A DNA stretch of 64,000 bases from Nonomuraea turcica (GCF_030718205.1 NZ_JAUZQF010000009.1:62001-126000), one strand, 5' to 3'; positions 16,653 to 24,007 are shown, numbered from the stretch's first letter. Program-made: numbers and translations. Notes: generated from the letters alone by a model not told the origin.

Positions 16653-19418
16653 TCAGGCGGCCGCGTAGATGAGCGCGCCCGCGCGTTCGAAGGGAACGAC
16701 CTTGCCGTTGAGGATCACTTTGGCGGCATTCGGCGCCGCGATCGCGATGGCCTTGGCCGGGTCGGTGCTCGCGGTCAGCCCGCTGCCGTCGATGTGTACG
16801 GTGCCGTCCCCGCCGAAGGTCACGGCCAGGTCCGTGACCGCGGCCGGCGCCTTGACCAGGGTCGCGCCGGCACGTTCGACCGACGAGCCGTCGACCATCA
16901 CGATGGACCCGGAGTCGGCGTAGAGCAGTTTGCCGTCGAAGGTGTAGGACCCGAACGCGCGCGGCGCCTTCGTCGTCCAGGACTTGTAGTAGACCCCTGC
17001 GCCGCCGTTCAAGCTGAGGGCTGTCACCTGGTACGACGGGATGGTGCCCACGGGGAGACGTTCCACCGTCACGGACGTGTCGGCCGCGCCCTTGGACGGC
17101 ACCAGGAGGGTGTCGAAGGTTTTCTGGCCGGTGGCGTTCGTCTTGACGTAGGAGGCGTACTTCGCGTTCTCCACCGAGTAGAACCGCGGTGCGTAGTAGC
17201 CGTCGCCCAGGGCGGAGGCGACCTCGGCCGGGTCGGCGGGGACGATCGTGAGGTTCGCACCCGTCGCGAAGGCGGTGGTCGTGGCCTCCGTCCCGGAGCG
17301 GATCGAGGGCTTGGCGTCCGAGGCGAAGTGCCAGTTCTGCTCGTAGCGGTGCGTGGCGGCGGCGTCCACCGGCTTGAGCCGGTCGGAGACCACCCACAGG
17401 CCCGAGTGCAGCGACAGGACGGATCGCTCGTGGCGAACACCGGCGGAGCTCTCGGTGTTCGCGCCGATCAGGTCGAAGGCGGGGTTGGTGATCAGATGCG
17501 AGATCCCGCCCGCCGCGGTCGAGATCTGCGGCTTGTTGTCGATCTCGATCGTGTTGTGCGCCTCCGTGGTCTTCCGCAGCCATTGCGCGTGGGCGTCCGT
17601 GCTGTAGGTGAAGGTGCCCATGTCGGGCAGGAGCGGCCGGCCGTACGCGTAAGCGGTGATCGCCAGCTCGTCCGGGTGGCTATGGTTGCCGCGGTCGGCG
17701 TTGATCCGGAGGTGGGAGTCGTCGGCGGTCCAGCCGGAGCGGGAGACCGCGACCCGGGTGTCCGGGTAGAGGACGGAGGTGTGCGCCGGCTTCTCGCCCG
17801 ACGTGCCGGAGGTGCCGACGTAGAGGAGTTCGGGGTCGTTGAGCAGCTGGCCCAGCTTCCTGAGAGTGCTGCGCAGGTCGAGGGAGTCGCTGTCGCCGTA
17901 GGCCGGGCCGTACCCGCTGGGATAGCTCTGGTCCATGAGGAAGCGGGCCAGCTGTCGCAGCTTGGCGGTGGCGGTGAACGCGATGCCGTTGCGCTGCATG
18001 TAGGCGACGACGTCCACGTACTGGCTGAGGTAGCCCCGCAGGTAGGCGTCCGTGGATTCCTTGTAGCCGCCGTCGGCGTAGGTCGAGTCGTTGAGCTGGG
18101 TCGACAGAAAGTTGGCGGCGTTGGTCCGCCACGCCGACGCCGCGCGGAACTCCGGGAAGTAGATGGAGTTGTGCAGCAGCGTGATCTTCTGCGACTGCAT
18201 CTTGTTCGGCGTGCCGTTGACGTTCTCCTGCAGGTACAGGCCCGCCCGGTTCATCGTCTTGAGGATCGCGGCGTTGGCGTCGGCGGTCAGCGACGGGCTC
18301 TTGCGCAGGATCTCGTAGGCCGCGATCCAGTTGTGCAGGCGCCGCGCGGCGTGCAGGTTGCCCGGATAGGAACCGGCGCCCTGATCGGCGTCGTAGGCGT
18401 CGGCGTCCTTGATGAAGTCGGTCATCAGGCCGATGAGCGTGCGGGAGTACTGCTCGTTGCCCGTCTTCTGGTACTCCAGGGCCAGCGGGCCGGCGAAGAA
18501 GAAGCGGGGCAGCTGGTAGAGAAACTCGTCGTCGGCGATGCGATCGGCACCGCCGGGGAGCTTCCAGTCGAAGCCGCCCGGGTCGCCCTCCCAGGAGAAC
18601 GTGTTCTGCACGGTGTTGGACCAGGTGCGGATGGCCTCGTCGAAGGTCGCGGCGTTGCCGTACAGCATGATGTCCTTCGCGGTGTCGGCCGTGCCGGTCA
18701 GCGTCAGCTCCGCTTTCTTCACGCCGGTGAGGCCGCCGAGGTCGAACCGCAGGTACGCCTTACGCGTCTCGCCGGTGAACGGCCCCGTGCCCTGGTCGCT
18801 GACCTGCATGTAGTACTTGGTGCCGTACACGCTGCCCGGGTTGGCCGCCCAGATGTAGGTGTCGTGCGTGGGATGAAGGGTCTTCACCGACCCGTCGGCC
18901 AGGGTCAGGCGGAGGGTGGGCTTGCCCGACCCCTTGCTCCTGCTGTTGATGAGGGCGATGACCGCGTCCTTGTAGCGGCTCATCAGGAAGAATCCGGGCT
19001 TACCGCTGGTGATGCTGCTCGTGACGTCTGCCGTGACCGTCTTTTCCCCCGGGCCGAAGGTCAGCGTCTTGATGTAGGCCTCGCCCGATCCCAGCGTCCA
19101 GATGTGGCTGGCGGTCAGCTCGAGTGCGCCCGGCCAGGTGGTGTGCGAGAAGCTGCCCGCCTCGATGGCCGGACGCGCGCGGTAGTAATCCAGCAGCCGC
19201 TGCTTGGCCAGCGCGTAGTCGCCCGCCATCACCGCGCTCTCCACGGGCTTCAGGCCCGCGTGCGCGTAGTTCAGTCGCGGCCCCACCGTCCAGGCGCCGG
19301 CGCTCCACCTGCCGAAGAAGCCTGCGTCGGACAACGCCGCCGCGGCGGCCGGAGGGACCGGCACCAGGAACGCAGCGAACAGAATAAGGACGGCGAGCCG
19401 CCGCCACGAGGGATACAT
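16653..19418 (-). CDS. Secreted heparinase II/III-family polysaccharide lyase
   Basis: A 921-residue exported enzyme expected to cleave uronate-containing polysaccharides by beta-elimination. It has a signal peptide (residues 1-28), then a jelly-roll-like DNRLRE-type carbohydrate-binding insert (KAYLRFDLGGLTGVKKAELTLTG, about 240-275). Next comes an alpha/alpha toroid of the alginate/heparin lyase type, then the heparinase II/III beta-sandwich with GNHSHPDELAI near 575-585. The C-terminal 100 residues form another beta-rich domain. The start at 19418 is the only Met directly before a proper signal sequence; no strong ribosome site is seen. It is monocistronic, and the exact substrate cannot be read from sequence. 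Confidence 0.85.
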   Translation of the reverse strand: MYPSWRRLAVLILFAAFLVPVPPAAAAALSDAGFFGRWSAGAWTVGPRLNYAHAGLKPVESAVMAGDYALAKQRLLDYYRARPAIEAGSFSHTTWPGALELTASHIWTLGSGEAYIKTLTFGPGEKTVTADVTSSITSGKPGFFLMSRYKDAVIALINSRSKGSGKPTLRLTLADGSVKTLHPTHDTYIWAANPGSVYGTKYYMQVSDQGTGPFTGETRKAYLRFDLGGLTGVKKAELTLTGTADTAKDIMLYGNAATFDEAIRTWSNTVQNTFSWEGDPGGFDWKLPGGADRIADDEFLYQLPRFFFAGPLALEYQKTGNEQYSRTLIGLMTDFIKDADAYDADQGAGSYPGNLHAARRLHNWIAAYEILRKSPSLTADANAAILKTMNRAGLYLQENVNGTPNKMQSQKITLLHNSIYFPEFRAASAWRTNAANFLSTQLNDSTYADGGYKESTDAYLRGYLSQYVDVVAYMQRNGIAFTATAKLRQLARFLMDQSYPSGYGPAYGDSDSLDLRSTLRKLGQLLNDPELLYVGTSGTSGEKPAHTSVLYPDTRVAVSRSGWTADDSHLRINADRGNHSHPDELAITAYAYGRPLLPDMGTFTYSTDAHAQWLRKTTEAHNTIEIDNKPQISTAAGGISHLITNPAFDLIGANTESSAGVRHERSVLSLHSGLWVVSDRLKPVDAAATHRYEQNWHFASDAKPSIRSGTEATTTAFATGANLTIVPADPAEVASALGDGYYAPRFYSVENAKYASYVKTNATGQKTFDTLLVPSKGAADTSVTVERLPVGTIPSYQVTALSLNGGAGVYYKSWTTKAPRAFGSYTFDGKLLYADSGSIVMVDGSSVERAGATLVKAPAAVTDLAVTFGGDGTVHIDGSGLTASTDPAKAIAIAAPNAAKVILNGKVVPFERAGALIYAAA

Positions 19419-19477
19419 GCACGCCAAAGTAGGGGTTCCCGGTATGTCCGCGGTATGTCGGGCGCAGGAGGCGGCCT

Positions 19478-20236
19478 TCAGGGGCCGGCGATGTGCCGGA
19501 CCACCTGCCGTATCACCTCCGCCTGAGCGGGGGCGAGCCCGTCGAGGAACGGCTCCATCGTCTCGGCGTCCCACTCGGGCCCGATCGGCGCACCGTCGGT
19601 CATCAGGTGCCGCAGGCTGTACTCGGCGAGCTCCGCCGCCAGCGGCACGATCCGGGGGTCGTCGGGCTCGGCGCCGGCCAGCTCGTCGAGCCTGCGGTAG
19701 AACTCGTGGCCGCGCGCCGTCAGCTCGGGATCGGCGGCGAGCGCGTCGAGCATCGTGAAGGCGCGTTTCCGCTCGGGCGCCGCCGCCACGGTGTCCATCA
19801 GCACCAGCAGCTCGCGATCCCAAGCCGCCGCCTGCGAGGAGGGCAGGTCGACCGCCTTCAGGAACGCCAGCAGATCGGGCGAGGCGGTGTCCTGCGGGCC
19901 CAGCGTCCCAGCCTCGGCCCGCTGGAGCACCTGGGCCAGGCGCCGCCGCCGGTCCCGGATCTCCTGCTCCTGCCTGGCCAGGTCGGCGTCGATCTCGGCG
20001 AGGATCTCCGGCAGTTCCCTGGACCGGTCCTCGGCGATGACGTCGCGCGCCTCGTCCAGGCTCAGCCCGAGCGCGACGAGGCGGCGGACGCGGGCCAGGG
20101 CGATGGCGTCGCGCATGCCGTACTCGCGGTAGCCGTTGGCCAGGCGGGGCGGCTCGGGCAGGACGCCCTGGTGGTGGTAGTAGCGCACCGTCCGGGTGGA
20201 CACTCCGAGCAGCGCGGCCAGCTCTCCGATCCGCAT
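19478..20236 (-). CDS. MerR-family regulator, TipA-like ligand domain
   Basis: A 252-residue MerR regulator. The winged helix is at the N-terminus (MRIGELAALLGVSTRTVRYYHHQGVLPEP), followed by a long dimer coiled coil (about residues 75-115) and a helical C-terminal domain instead of metal-binding cysteines. MerR proteins twist promoters with an over-long spacer. Its own promoter has exactly that structure: a 19-bp spacer at 20243-20273 with a dyad over it. It appears leaderless. The inducer is probably a hydrophobic small molecule, by analogy to TipA and BmrR. Confidence 0.88.
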   Translation of the reverse strand: MRIGELAALLGVSTRTVRYYHHQGVLPEPPRLANGYREYGMRDAIALARVRRLVALGLSLDEARDVIAEDRSRELPEILAEIDADLARQEQEIRDRRRRLAQVLQRAEAGTLGPQDTASPDLLAFLKAVDLPSSQAAAWDRELLVLMDTVAAAPERKRAFTMLDALAADPELTARGHEFYRRLDELAGAEPDDPRIVPLAAELAEYSLRHLMTDGAPIGPEWDAETMEPFLDGLAPAQAEVIRQVVRHIAGP

Positions 20237-20242
20237 GTCACC

Positions 20243-20273
20243 AGTAAAGACGTTGACGTGGCGTCACGGTCAA
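20243..20273 (-). promoter_or_regulatory. MerR-type promoter with 19-bp spacer
   Basis: On the minus strand TTGACC (20273-20268) and TTTACT (20248-20243) are separated by 19 bp, the spacing characteristic of MerR-controlled promoters. A dyad, TTGACCGTG-ACGC-CACGTCAA, fills the spacer. The -10 box ends 6 nt before the MerR ATG, giving a leaderless transcript. The -35 box overlaps the last codons of the upstream TetR gene. Confidence 0.75.
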
Positions 20274-20869
20274 ACCGGGGGTCTCATGGCCTGGAGGAAG
20301 AGGTCGACGAGCGCGTCGGCGTATTCGGGGGTCAGCGGGCCGGAGCGGAGCAGCCAGCGCTGGTAGAGGGGGGCATACAGCAGCTCCAGCGCCAGGTCGA
20401 GGTCGGCGTCCGCGCGGATCTGCCCGGCCCGCTGCGCGCTGCGCAGCCTGGCCTTCTTGCCCTCGTCGACCGGGTCGGCCAGCTTCTCGCGGTATTGGGC
20501 GGCGAGGCCGGGATCGTTGATGATCTCGGTGTTGAGCGCCCGGATGGGCGCTTCGAACGCCGGATCGGCGAATTCGGCCACCGTCGCGCGCATCACGATC
20601 TTGAGATCGGCCTCGAGGTCGCCCGTGTCGGGCAACGCCACGCTCTCCTCGGGGCCCGCCTCGCTCAGCGCCAGGAACGAGTCGAAGATCACCGCCCCCT
20701 TGGAGGGCCACCATCGGTAGATGGTCTGCTTGCCCACACCGGCCCGTGCGGCGATGGCCTCGATCGACAGTTTGGCGTATCCCACCTCGGAGACCAGCTC
20801 GCGGGCGGCGGTGAGGATGGCCTGCCGGGATCGCTCGTTGCGGCGGGCAGGGTCGGGCTGCTTGGGCAT
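20270..20869 (-). CDS. TetR-family transcriptional regulator
   Basis: A 199-residue TetR repressor with the helix-turn-helix SIEAIAARAGVGKQTIYRWWPSKG and a TetR_C-like helical domain ending in YADALVDLFLQAMR. AGGA lies 8 nt before the ATG at 20869; an ATG at 20878 is also in frame. The WWPSKG turn is typical of the actinobacterial group with C-terminal TetR_C_33-like domains. It lies directly upstream of merR, whose promoter overlaps its stop. The formaldehyde dehydrogenase gene on its other side points the same way and is separated from it by a hairpin. Target genes are not evident. Confidence 0.85.
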   Translation of the reverse strand: MPKQPDPARRNERSRQAILTAARELVSEVGYAKLSIEAIAARAGVGKQTIYRWWPSKGAVIFDSFLALSEAGPEESVALPDTGDLEADLKIVMRATVAEFADPAFEAPIRALNTEIINDPGLAAQYREKLADPVDEGKKARLRSAQRAGQIRADADLDLALELLYAPLYQRWLLRSGPLTPEYADALVDLFLQAMRPPV

Positions 20870-20929
20870 GCCCGGCATCCTACCACGCCGACGAGACGAG
20901 ACGTTGCGTCACGTGTCTCCTGACGTCCA

Positions 20930-20952
20930 GCGACCCGCAGGGCGCGGGTCGC
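20930..20952 (-). terminator. Hairpin downstream of formaldehyde dehydrogenase gene
   Basis: A perfect 9-bp stem, GCGACCCGC (20930-20938) and GCGGGTCGC (20944-20952), with a 5-nt loop, sits 14 nt past the dehydrogenase stop. It lacks a T-run but is the only strong hairpin in the gap before the TetR gene, so it is a plausible terminator of the MIP-dehydrogenase operon. Confidence 0.55.
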
Positions 20953-20966
20953 CGGCGGCCGTGTGG

Positions 20967-22190
20967 TCAGGACGTTCTGCTGAGCATGCCGTGCGGATCG
21001 AGCACGTACTTGCGGGCAGCCCCCTCATCGAATTCGTGGTATCCCCGCGGCGCCTGGTCGAGCGGGAGCGGGGTGGCATTGACCGCCTTCGCGATCTGCA
21101 CCCGGTCGTGCAGGATCGCCATCATGAGCTGGCGGTTGTACCGCATGACGGGGCACTGGCCGGTGACGAAACTGTGCGACTTCGCCCAGCCGAGGCCTAT
21201 CCGGATGGACAGCGAGCCCTGCTTGGCGGCCTCGTCCGCCGCACCGGGATCGCCCGTCACGTACAGGCCCGGGATGCCGAGTGCGCCACCTGCCCTGGTG
21301 ACGTCCATGAGCGAGTTGAGCACGGTGGCGGGACGCTCCACCTCCGACTCGTGGCCGTGACCGCGTGCCTCGAAGCCGACCGCGTCGACGGCGCAGTCCA
21401 CTTCCGGTTCGCCGAGAATGTGCAGGATCTGGTCCTTCGGCTCGCCCAGGGCGACGTTGATGGTCTCGCAGCCGAAGCTGTGCGCCTGGTCGAGGCGCTC
21501 CTTGTTCAGGTCCGCGACGATGACCACGGCGGCTCCGAGCAGGAACGCCGAGGCGGCCGCGGCCAGCCCGACCGGGCCGGCGCCGGCGATGTAGACGCTC
21601 GAGCCCGGCTGCACCCCCGCGCTCACACAGCCGTGGAACCCGGTCGGGAAGATGTCCGCGAGCATGGCCAGGTCGAGGATCTTCTCCATCGCCCGGTCCT
21701 TGTCGGGAAACTTCAGCAGGTTCCAGTCGGCGTAGGGAACAAGGACGTACTCGGCCTGCCCGCCGACCCAGCCGCCCATGTCGACGTAGCCGTACGCCGA
21801 GCCGGGACGGTCCGGGTTGACGTTCTCGCAGACTCCGGTCTTGCCCTCCTTGCAGTTGCGGCAGCGGCCGCAGGCGATGTTGAACGGCACGGACACGAGG
21901 TCGCCGGTCTTGACGAACTCCACATCAGGACCGGTCTCGACGACCTCACCGGTGATCTCATGACCGAGGACGAGGCCCTGGGGCGCCGTGGTGCGGCCGC
22001 GGACCATGTGCTGGTCACTGCCGCAGATGTTCGTTGCGACCGTCTTGAGTATCGCGGCGTGCGGCAGCTTGCGGCCGACGTTGGCCGGGTTCACGCCCGG
22101 GCCGTCTTTGAGCTCGAATTCGGGATAGTCGGTCTCGCGCACCTCGACCTTGCCTGGGCCTTCATATGTGACTCCCCTGTTGCCAGGCAT
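20967..22190 (-). CDS. fdhA: Glutathione-independent formaldehyde dehydrogenase (zinc MDR family)
   Basis: A 407-residue zinc-dependent medium-chain dehydrogenase closely following the Pseudomonas putida enzyme, which oxidises formaldehyde with tightly bound NAD and needs no thiol cofactor. Catalytic-zinc ligand Cys56 (ICGSD) and His77-Glu78 (GHE) are present. The structural-zinc cysteines are 107, 110, 113 and 121, and the NAD fold is GAGPVGLAA. GGGAGAG lies 7 nt before the ATG. It follows the MIP-channel gene by 57 nt on the same strand, so uptake of a small polyol or one-carbon compound and its oxidation may be linked. Formaldehyde dismutase is a close alternative. Confidence 0.85.
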   Translation of the reverse strand: MPGNRGVTYEGPGKVEVRETDYPEFELKDGPGVNPANVGRKLPHAAILKTVATNICGSDQHMVRGRTTAPQGLVLGHEITGEVVETGPDVEFVKTGDLVSVPFNIACGRCRNCKEGKTGVCENVNPDRPGSAYGYVDMGGWVGGQAEYVLVPYADWNLLKFPDKDRAMEKILDLAMLADIFPTGFHGCVSAGVQPGSSVYIAGAGPVGLAAAASAFLLGAAVVIVADLNKERLDQAHSFGCETINVALGEPKDQILHILGEPEVDCAVDAVGFEARGHGHESEVERPATVLNSLMDVTRAGGALGIPGLYVTGDPGAADEAAKQGSLSIRIGLGWAKSHSFVTGQCPVMRYNRQLMMAILHDRVQIAKAVNATPLPLDQAPRGYHEFDEGAARKYVLDPHGMLSRTS

Positions 22191-22247
22191 GGCGATCTCT
22201 CCCTTGCTCGGAAGTTGCGGACGTACGGTCGGTCACGGGCTCATGGA

Positions 22248-23141
22248 TCACCTCCTCCCGCCGGGACGCCAGCGTCTGCGGCCGTGTCCCACGCGGTCCC
22301 TGATCTGGTCGTCCTGCGGCGCACGGGCCCCGGGCACCTGACCGGCGAGCTCCTGCCGGACGGCCTCGGCCCGCGGCTCCCTGGCACCCGTGATCTCCCC
22401 GGCTGCCCCTTGCGCGGCCGTCTCGGGCAGTTCGCGGGCCGGGCGGGCGACCACGTCGTACACGACGACTGCCAGCACCGCGCCGATGATCGGCCCGGCG
22501 AGGTAGACGCCGATCTGAGCCCAGGGCGTGTCGCCGCCGAACAAGCTGTTGGCCAGGTATGGGCCAAAGGTTCGAGCCGGGTTGACCGAGCCGTTCGTCG
22601 ACGGGCCCAGCACGAAGATCTCGCCCGCCACCGCCAGTCCGATCATCAGCCCGGCCCAGCCGGCCGGCGCCCGGCGGTCGACCGCCATCGCCATGATCGT
22701 GAGCAGCAGCAGGAACGTGCCGAGTGCTTCGAGCAAGATTCCCTGCGCATAGTTCACACCCTCGCCGAGCTGGGTCAGCCCGACACCGCCCGGATCGATC
22801 GCCCGCCCGCCGAATCCGCCCACGATGAGCAGCGCCCCGGCGAACGCGCCGACGAGCTGGGCAACGATGTAGAACGGCACCTCGGCCCACGGGAACCGGC
22901 GCCCCGCGGCCAGAGCGATGGTCACCGCGGGATTGATGTGGGCTCCCGACGTGTTGCCGAACGCGTAGATGACGATCGCGACGACCACGGCGAACGACAG
23001 CGCGATGAAGCCGAGCCCGGCATAGTTCAGCTGACCGTCGCCGAAGACCAGCGCCGCCACGACCGAGCCGGCGCCGAAGAGGACGAGCAACATCGTTCCG
23101 ATGGCTTCCGCGACAAGCCGCCGCGGCAGGTCACCAACCAT
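22248..23141 (-). CDS. MIP-family channel (aquaporin/glycerol facilitator)
   Basis: A 297-residue membrane channel with six helices and the two pore-forming NPA boxes, GAHINPAVT (70-72) and NGSVNPART (187-189). After about residue 235 it carries an unusual 60-residue charged cytosolic tail rich in Arg, Glu and Gln with no domain. The start at 23141 has GGGGG 6 nt upstream; an in-frame start at 23174 would add MGGNLRHRGFT. It leads an operon with the formaldehyde dehydrogenase. Whether water, glycerol or another neutral solute passes cannot be told from sequence. Confidence 0.87.
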   Translation of the reverse strand: MVGDLPRRLVAEAIGTMLLVLFGAGSVVAALVFGDGQLNYAGLGFIALSFAVVVAIVIYAFGNTSGAHINPAVTIALAAGRRFPWAEVPFYIVAQLVGAFAGALLIVGGFGGRAIDPGGVGLTQLGEGVNYAQGILLEALGTFLLLLTIMAMAVDRRAPAGWAGLMIGLAVAGEIFVLGPSTNGSVNPARTFGPYLANSLFGGDTPWAQIGVYLAGPIIGAVLAVVVYDVVARPARELPETAAQGAAGEITGAREPRAEAVRQELAGQVPGARAPQDDQIRDRVGHGRRRWRPGGRR

Positions 23142-23350
23142 CGTGAACCCCCGATGACGAAGGTTTCCTCCCAATATTCGAATATAACCCGGTGACTGCG
23201 ACGGCTCCCGGGGCAGGGCGGCAAAAGCCGGGTCACGGCACGGTGTCGTGACCGCAAGGCACCGGGCCGGCCATAAATAAGTGGCATTCGCGGAATACCG
23301 GGGCTACCGTGGTTCACGTCGAACGCAGGAATGTCAGGAAGGGCCAGGTC
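23142..23350. other. Intergenic region with hairpin and putative promoter
   Basis: This is the divergent leader between the MIP gene and the 31-codon ORF. It contains a perfect 7-bp stem, GGTCACG (23231-23237) and CGTGACC (23247-23253), and AT-rich patches (ATATTCGAATATAA near 23175-23188) that may serve the MIP promoter. A possible plus-strand promoter is GTGGCA (23281-23286), 16-bp spacer, TACCGT (23303-23308). An AGGAAGG ribosome site lies 7-8 nt before the ATG at 23351. Confidence 0.45.
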
Positions 23351-23446
23351 ATGTGCTACGCAGCCGGCGCGCTGGAGCGGGAACGGCGTCTATGTCGCCG
23401 AGCCGCGGTGTTCGGCTGCGCGCTGATCGGGCCGGCCTCGGGATAA
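23351..23446 (+). CDS. 31-residue ORF upstream of tRNA cluster, possible leader peptide
   Basis: A very short ORF with a good AGGAAGG ribosome site and a putative promoter. It encodes a peptide starting MCYAAGALERERR, with three Cys and six Arg. It ends 19 nt before a perfect terminator hairpin and 64 nt before three tRNA genes. Its early codons GCA, GCG, CTG, GAG and GAA are those read by the Ala-TGC, Leu-CAG and Glu-TTC tRNAs downstream. This suggests an attenuation leader sensing charging of those tRNAs, although these residues are common in any protein. A small functional peptide is the alternative. Confidence 0.45.
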   Translation: MCYAAGALERERRLCRRAAVFGCALIGPASG

Positions 23447-23465
23447 TCCTCACGGAGGAGGATCC

Positions 23466-23500
23466 AAAGGCCGCCGGGGACACGTCCGGGCGGCCTTTCT
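23466..23500 (+). terminator. Perfect intrinsic terminator between small ORF and tRNAs
   Basis: A perfect 10-bp stem AAAGGCCGCC (23466-23475) and GGCGGCCTTT (23489-23498), followed by the T-rich run CTCTTTATCTTC. This is the best Rho-independent terminator in the window. It stands directly in front of the first tRNA, so it must either end the small-ORF transcript or act as an attenuator. An alternative pairing is possible just upstream between ATCCTC (about 23446-23451) and the GAGGAGGAT run (23455-23463). Confidence 0.8.
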
Positions 23501-23510
23501 CTTTATCTTC

Positions 23511-23581
23511 GGGCTGATGGTGAAAAGGCATCACACCTGCCTTGCAAGCAGGAATTCGGGTTTCGAGATCCCGTCGGTCCA
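23511..23581 (+). tRNA. tRNA-Ala(TGC), non-canonical
   Basis: A 71-nt cloverleaf: acceptor GGGCTGA pairs with TCGGTCC (two wobbles), D-stem GTGA/TCAC with a short 7-nt loop, and anticodon stem CCTGC/GCAGG with loop CTTGCAA (anticodon TGC). The 4-nt variable loop is followed by a T-arm CGGG/CCCG whose fifth pair is a T-T mismatch. The G3-U70 pair that identifies tRNA-Ala is present. CCA is not encoded. The short D-loop and weak T-arm are unusual for a housekeeping tRNA, so it may be diverged or specialised. Confidence 0.75.
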
Positions 23582-23595
23582 CGCCAGGAATATAA

Positions 23596-23668
23596 GCGTC
23601 CGTAGCCCAACGGCAGAGGCACCGGTCTCAGGTACCGGACGGTGCGGGTTCGAATCCCGCCGGACGTA
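23596..23668 (+). tRNA. tRNA with CAG anticodon (Leu) but short variable arm
   Basis: A 73-nt cloverleaf: acceptor GCGTCCG with CGGACGT (G1-T72 wobble), three-pair D-stem, anticodon stem CCGGT/ACCGG with loop CTCAGGT (anticodon CAG), variable loop of five bases (ACGGT), and T-arm GCGGG/CCCGC with the regular TTCGAAT loop. The CAG anticodon reads leucine CTG, but bacterial tRNA-Leu is a class II tRNA with a long variable arm; this one is class I. Which synthetase charges it is therefore open. Confidence 0.8.
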
Positions 23669-23678
23669 CGCATGCGAC

Positions 23679-23751
23679 GCCCCGTTGGTCCAGCGGTCAG
23701 GACGCCCGGCTTTCACCCGGGAAATCGCCGGTTCGAGTCCGGTACGGGGTA
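23679..23751 (+). tRNA. tRNA-Glu(TTC)
   Basis: A 73-nt cloverleaf: acceptor GCCCCGT with ACGGGGT (G1-T72 wobble, as in its neighbour), D-stem GTC/GAC, anticodon stem CCCGG/CCGGG with loop CTTTCAC (anticodon TTC), and a T-arm with TTCGAGT loop. No CCA is encoded. Eleven bases separate it from the preceding tRNA, so the three are probably one transcript. Confidence 0.85.
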
Positions 23752-23758
23752 CGACAGC

Positions 23759-23787
23759 TTGACAGTTTTCGCGGTAGATCGTGTAAT
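23759..23787 (+). promoter_or_regulatory. Near-consensus housekeeping promoter
   Basis: TTGACA (23759-23764), 17-bp spacer, TGTAAT (23782-23787). This is the strongest sigma-70-type promoter I can see in the window. It begins 8 nt after the tRNA-Glu gene and points away from it toward a short terminated RNA. Confidence 0.8.
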
Positions 23788-23793
23788 AGCGGT

Positions 23794-23970
23794 CGCGTCG
23801 CGTGACGCCGACCGGGTGGACGGCGGTGGCATGGAGGCGCCGAATCAAGGGGGATGACACCGTGACTACCTTCATCGGTCGTGCCTGAGCACCCAGCCCC
23901 CGCGCGTCGTCCCATGCCTTCGGCGGTGTAGTCGACCCGTCGTTCCCTTCGGCATTCCGCGCGGGTTTTC
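23794..23970 (+). ncRNA. Short terminated transcript, candidate sRNA or leader
   Basis: The consensus promoter just upstream would start RNA near 23794. It would end at a hairpin of CCCGCGCG (23899-23906) and CGCGCGGG (23958-23965), with inner ATGCC/GGCAT pairing, followed by TTTTCGTTGT. Inside are minute ORFs: MEAPNQGG from 23831, then an 8-codon GTG ORF (MTTFIGRA, about 23862-23888) with an AAGGGGG ribosome site. It may be an independent small RNA or an attenuator for the nitroreductase-hemerythrin gene at 24008. The RNA itself is inferred. Confidence 0.55.
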
Positions 23971-24007
23971 GTTGTCATCGACACATCCCCGCCTGGAGCG
24001 AACACGC

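Noticed and set aside
16794..19526. 910-codon plus-strand ORF opposite the heparinase-like gene
   Set aside because: Val/Gly/Arg-rich translation without any domain; a mirror of codon bias in GC-rich DNA. The opposite strand encodes a clear signal peptide and lyase domains.
23511..23751. PEARL-type or other tRNA-dependent peptide pathway suggested by the extra tRNA-Glu
   Set aside because: No lanthipeptide-dehydratase-like ligase, cyclodipeptide synthase or Fem-type gene lies nearby.
23517..23762. ORFs across the tRNA cluster
   Set aside because: Their translations run straight through three cloverleaf structures; they are by-products of tRNA sequence.
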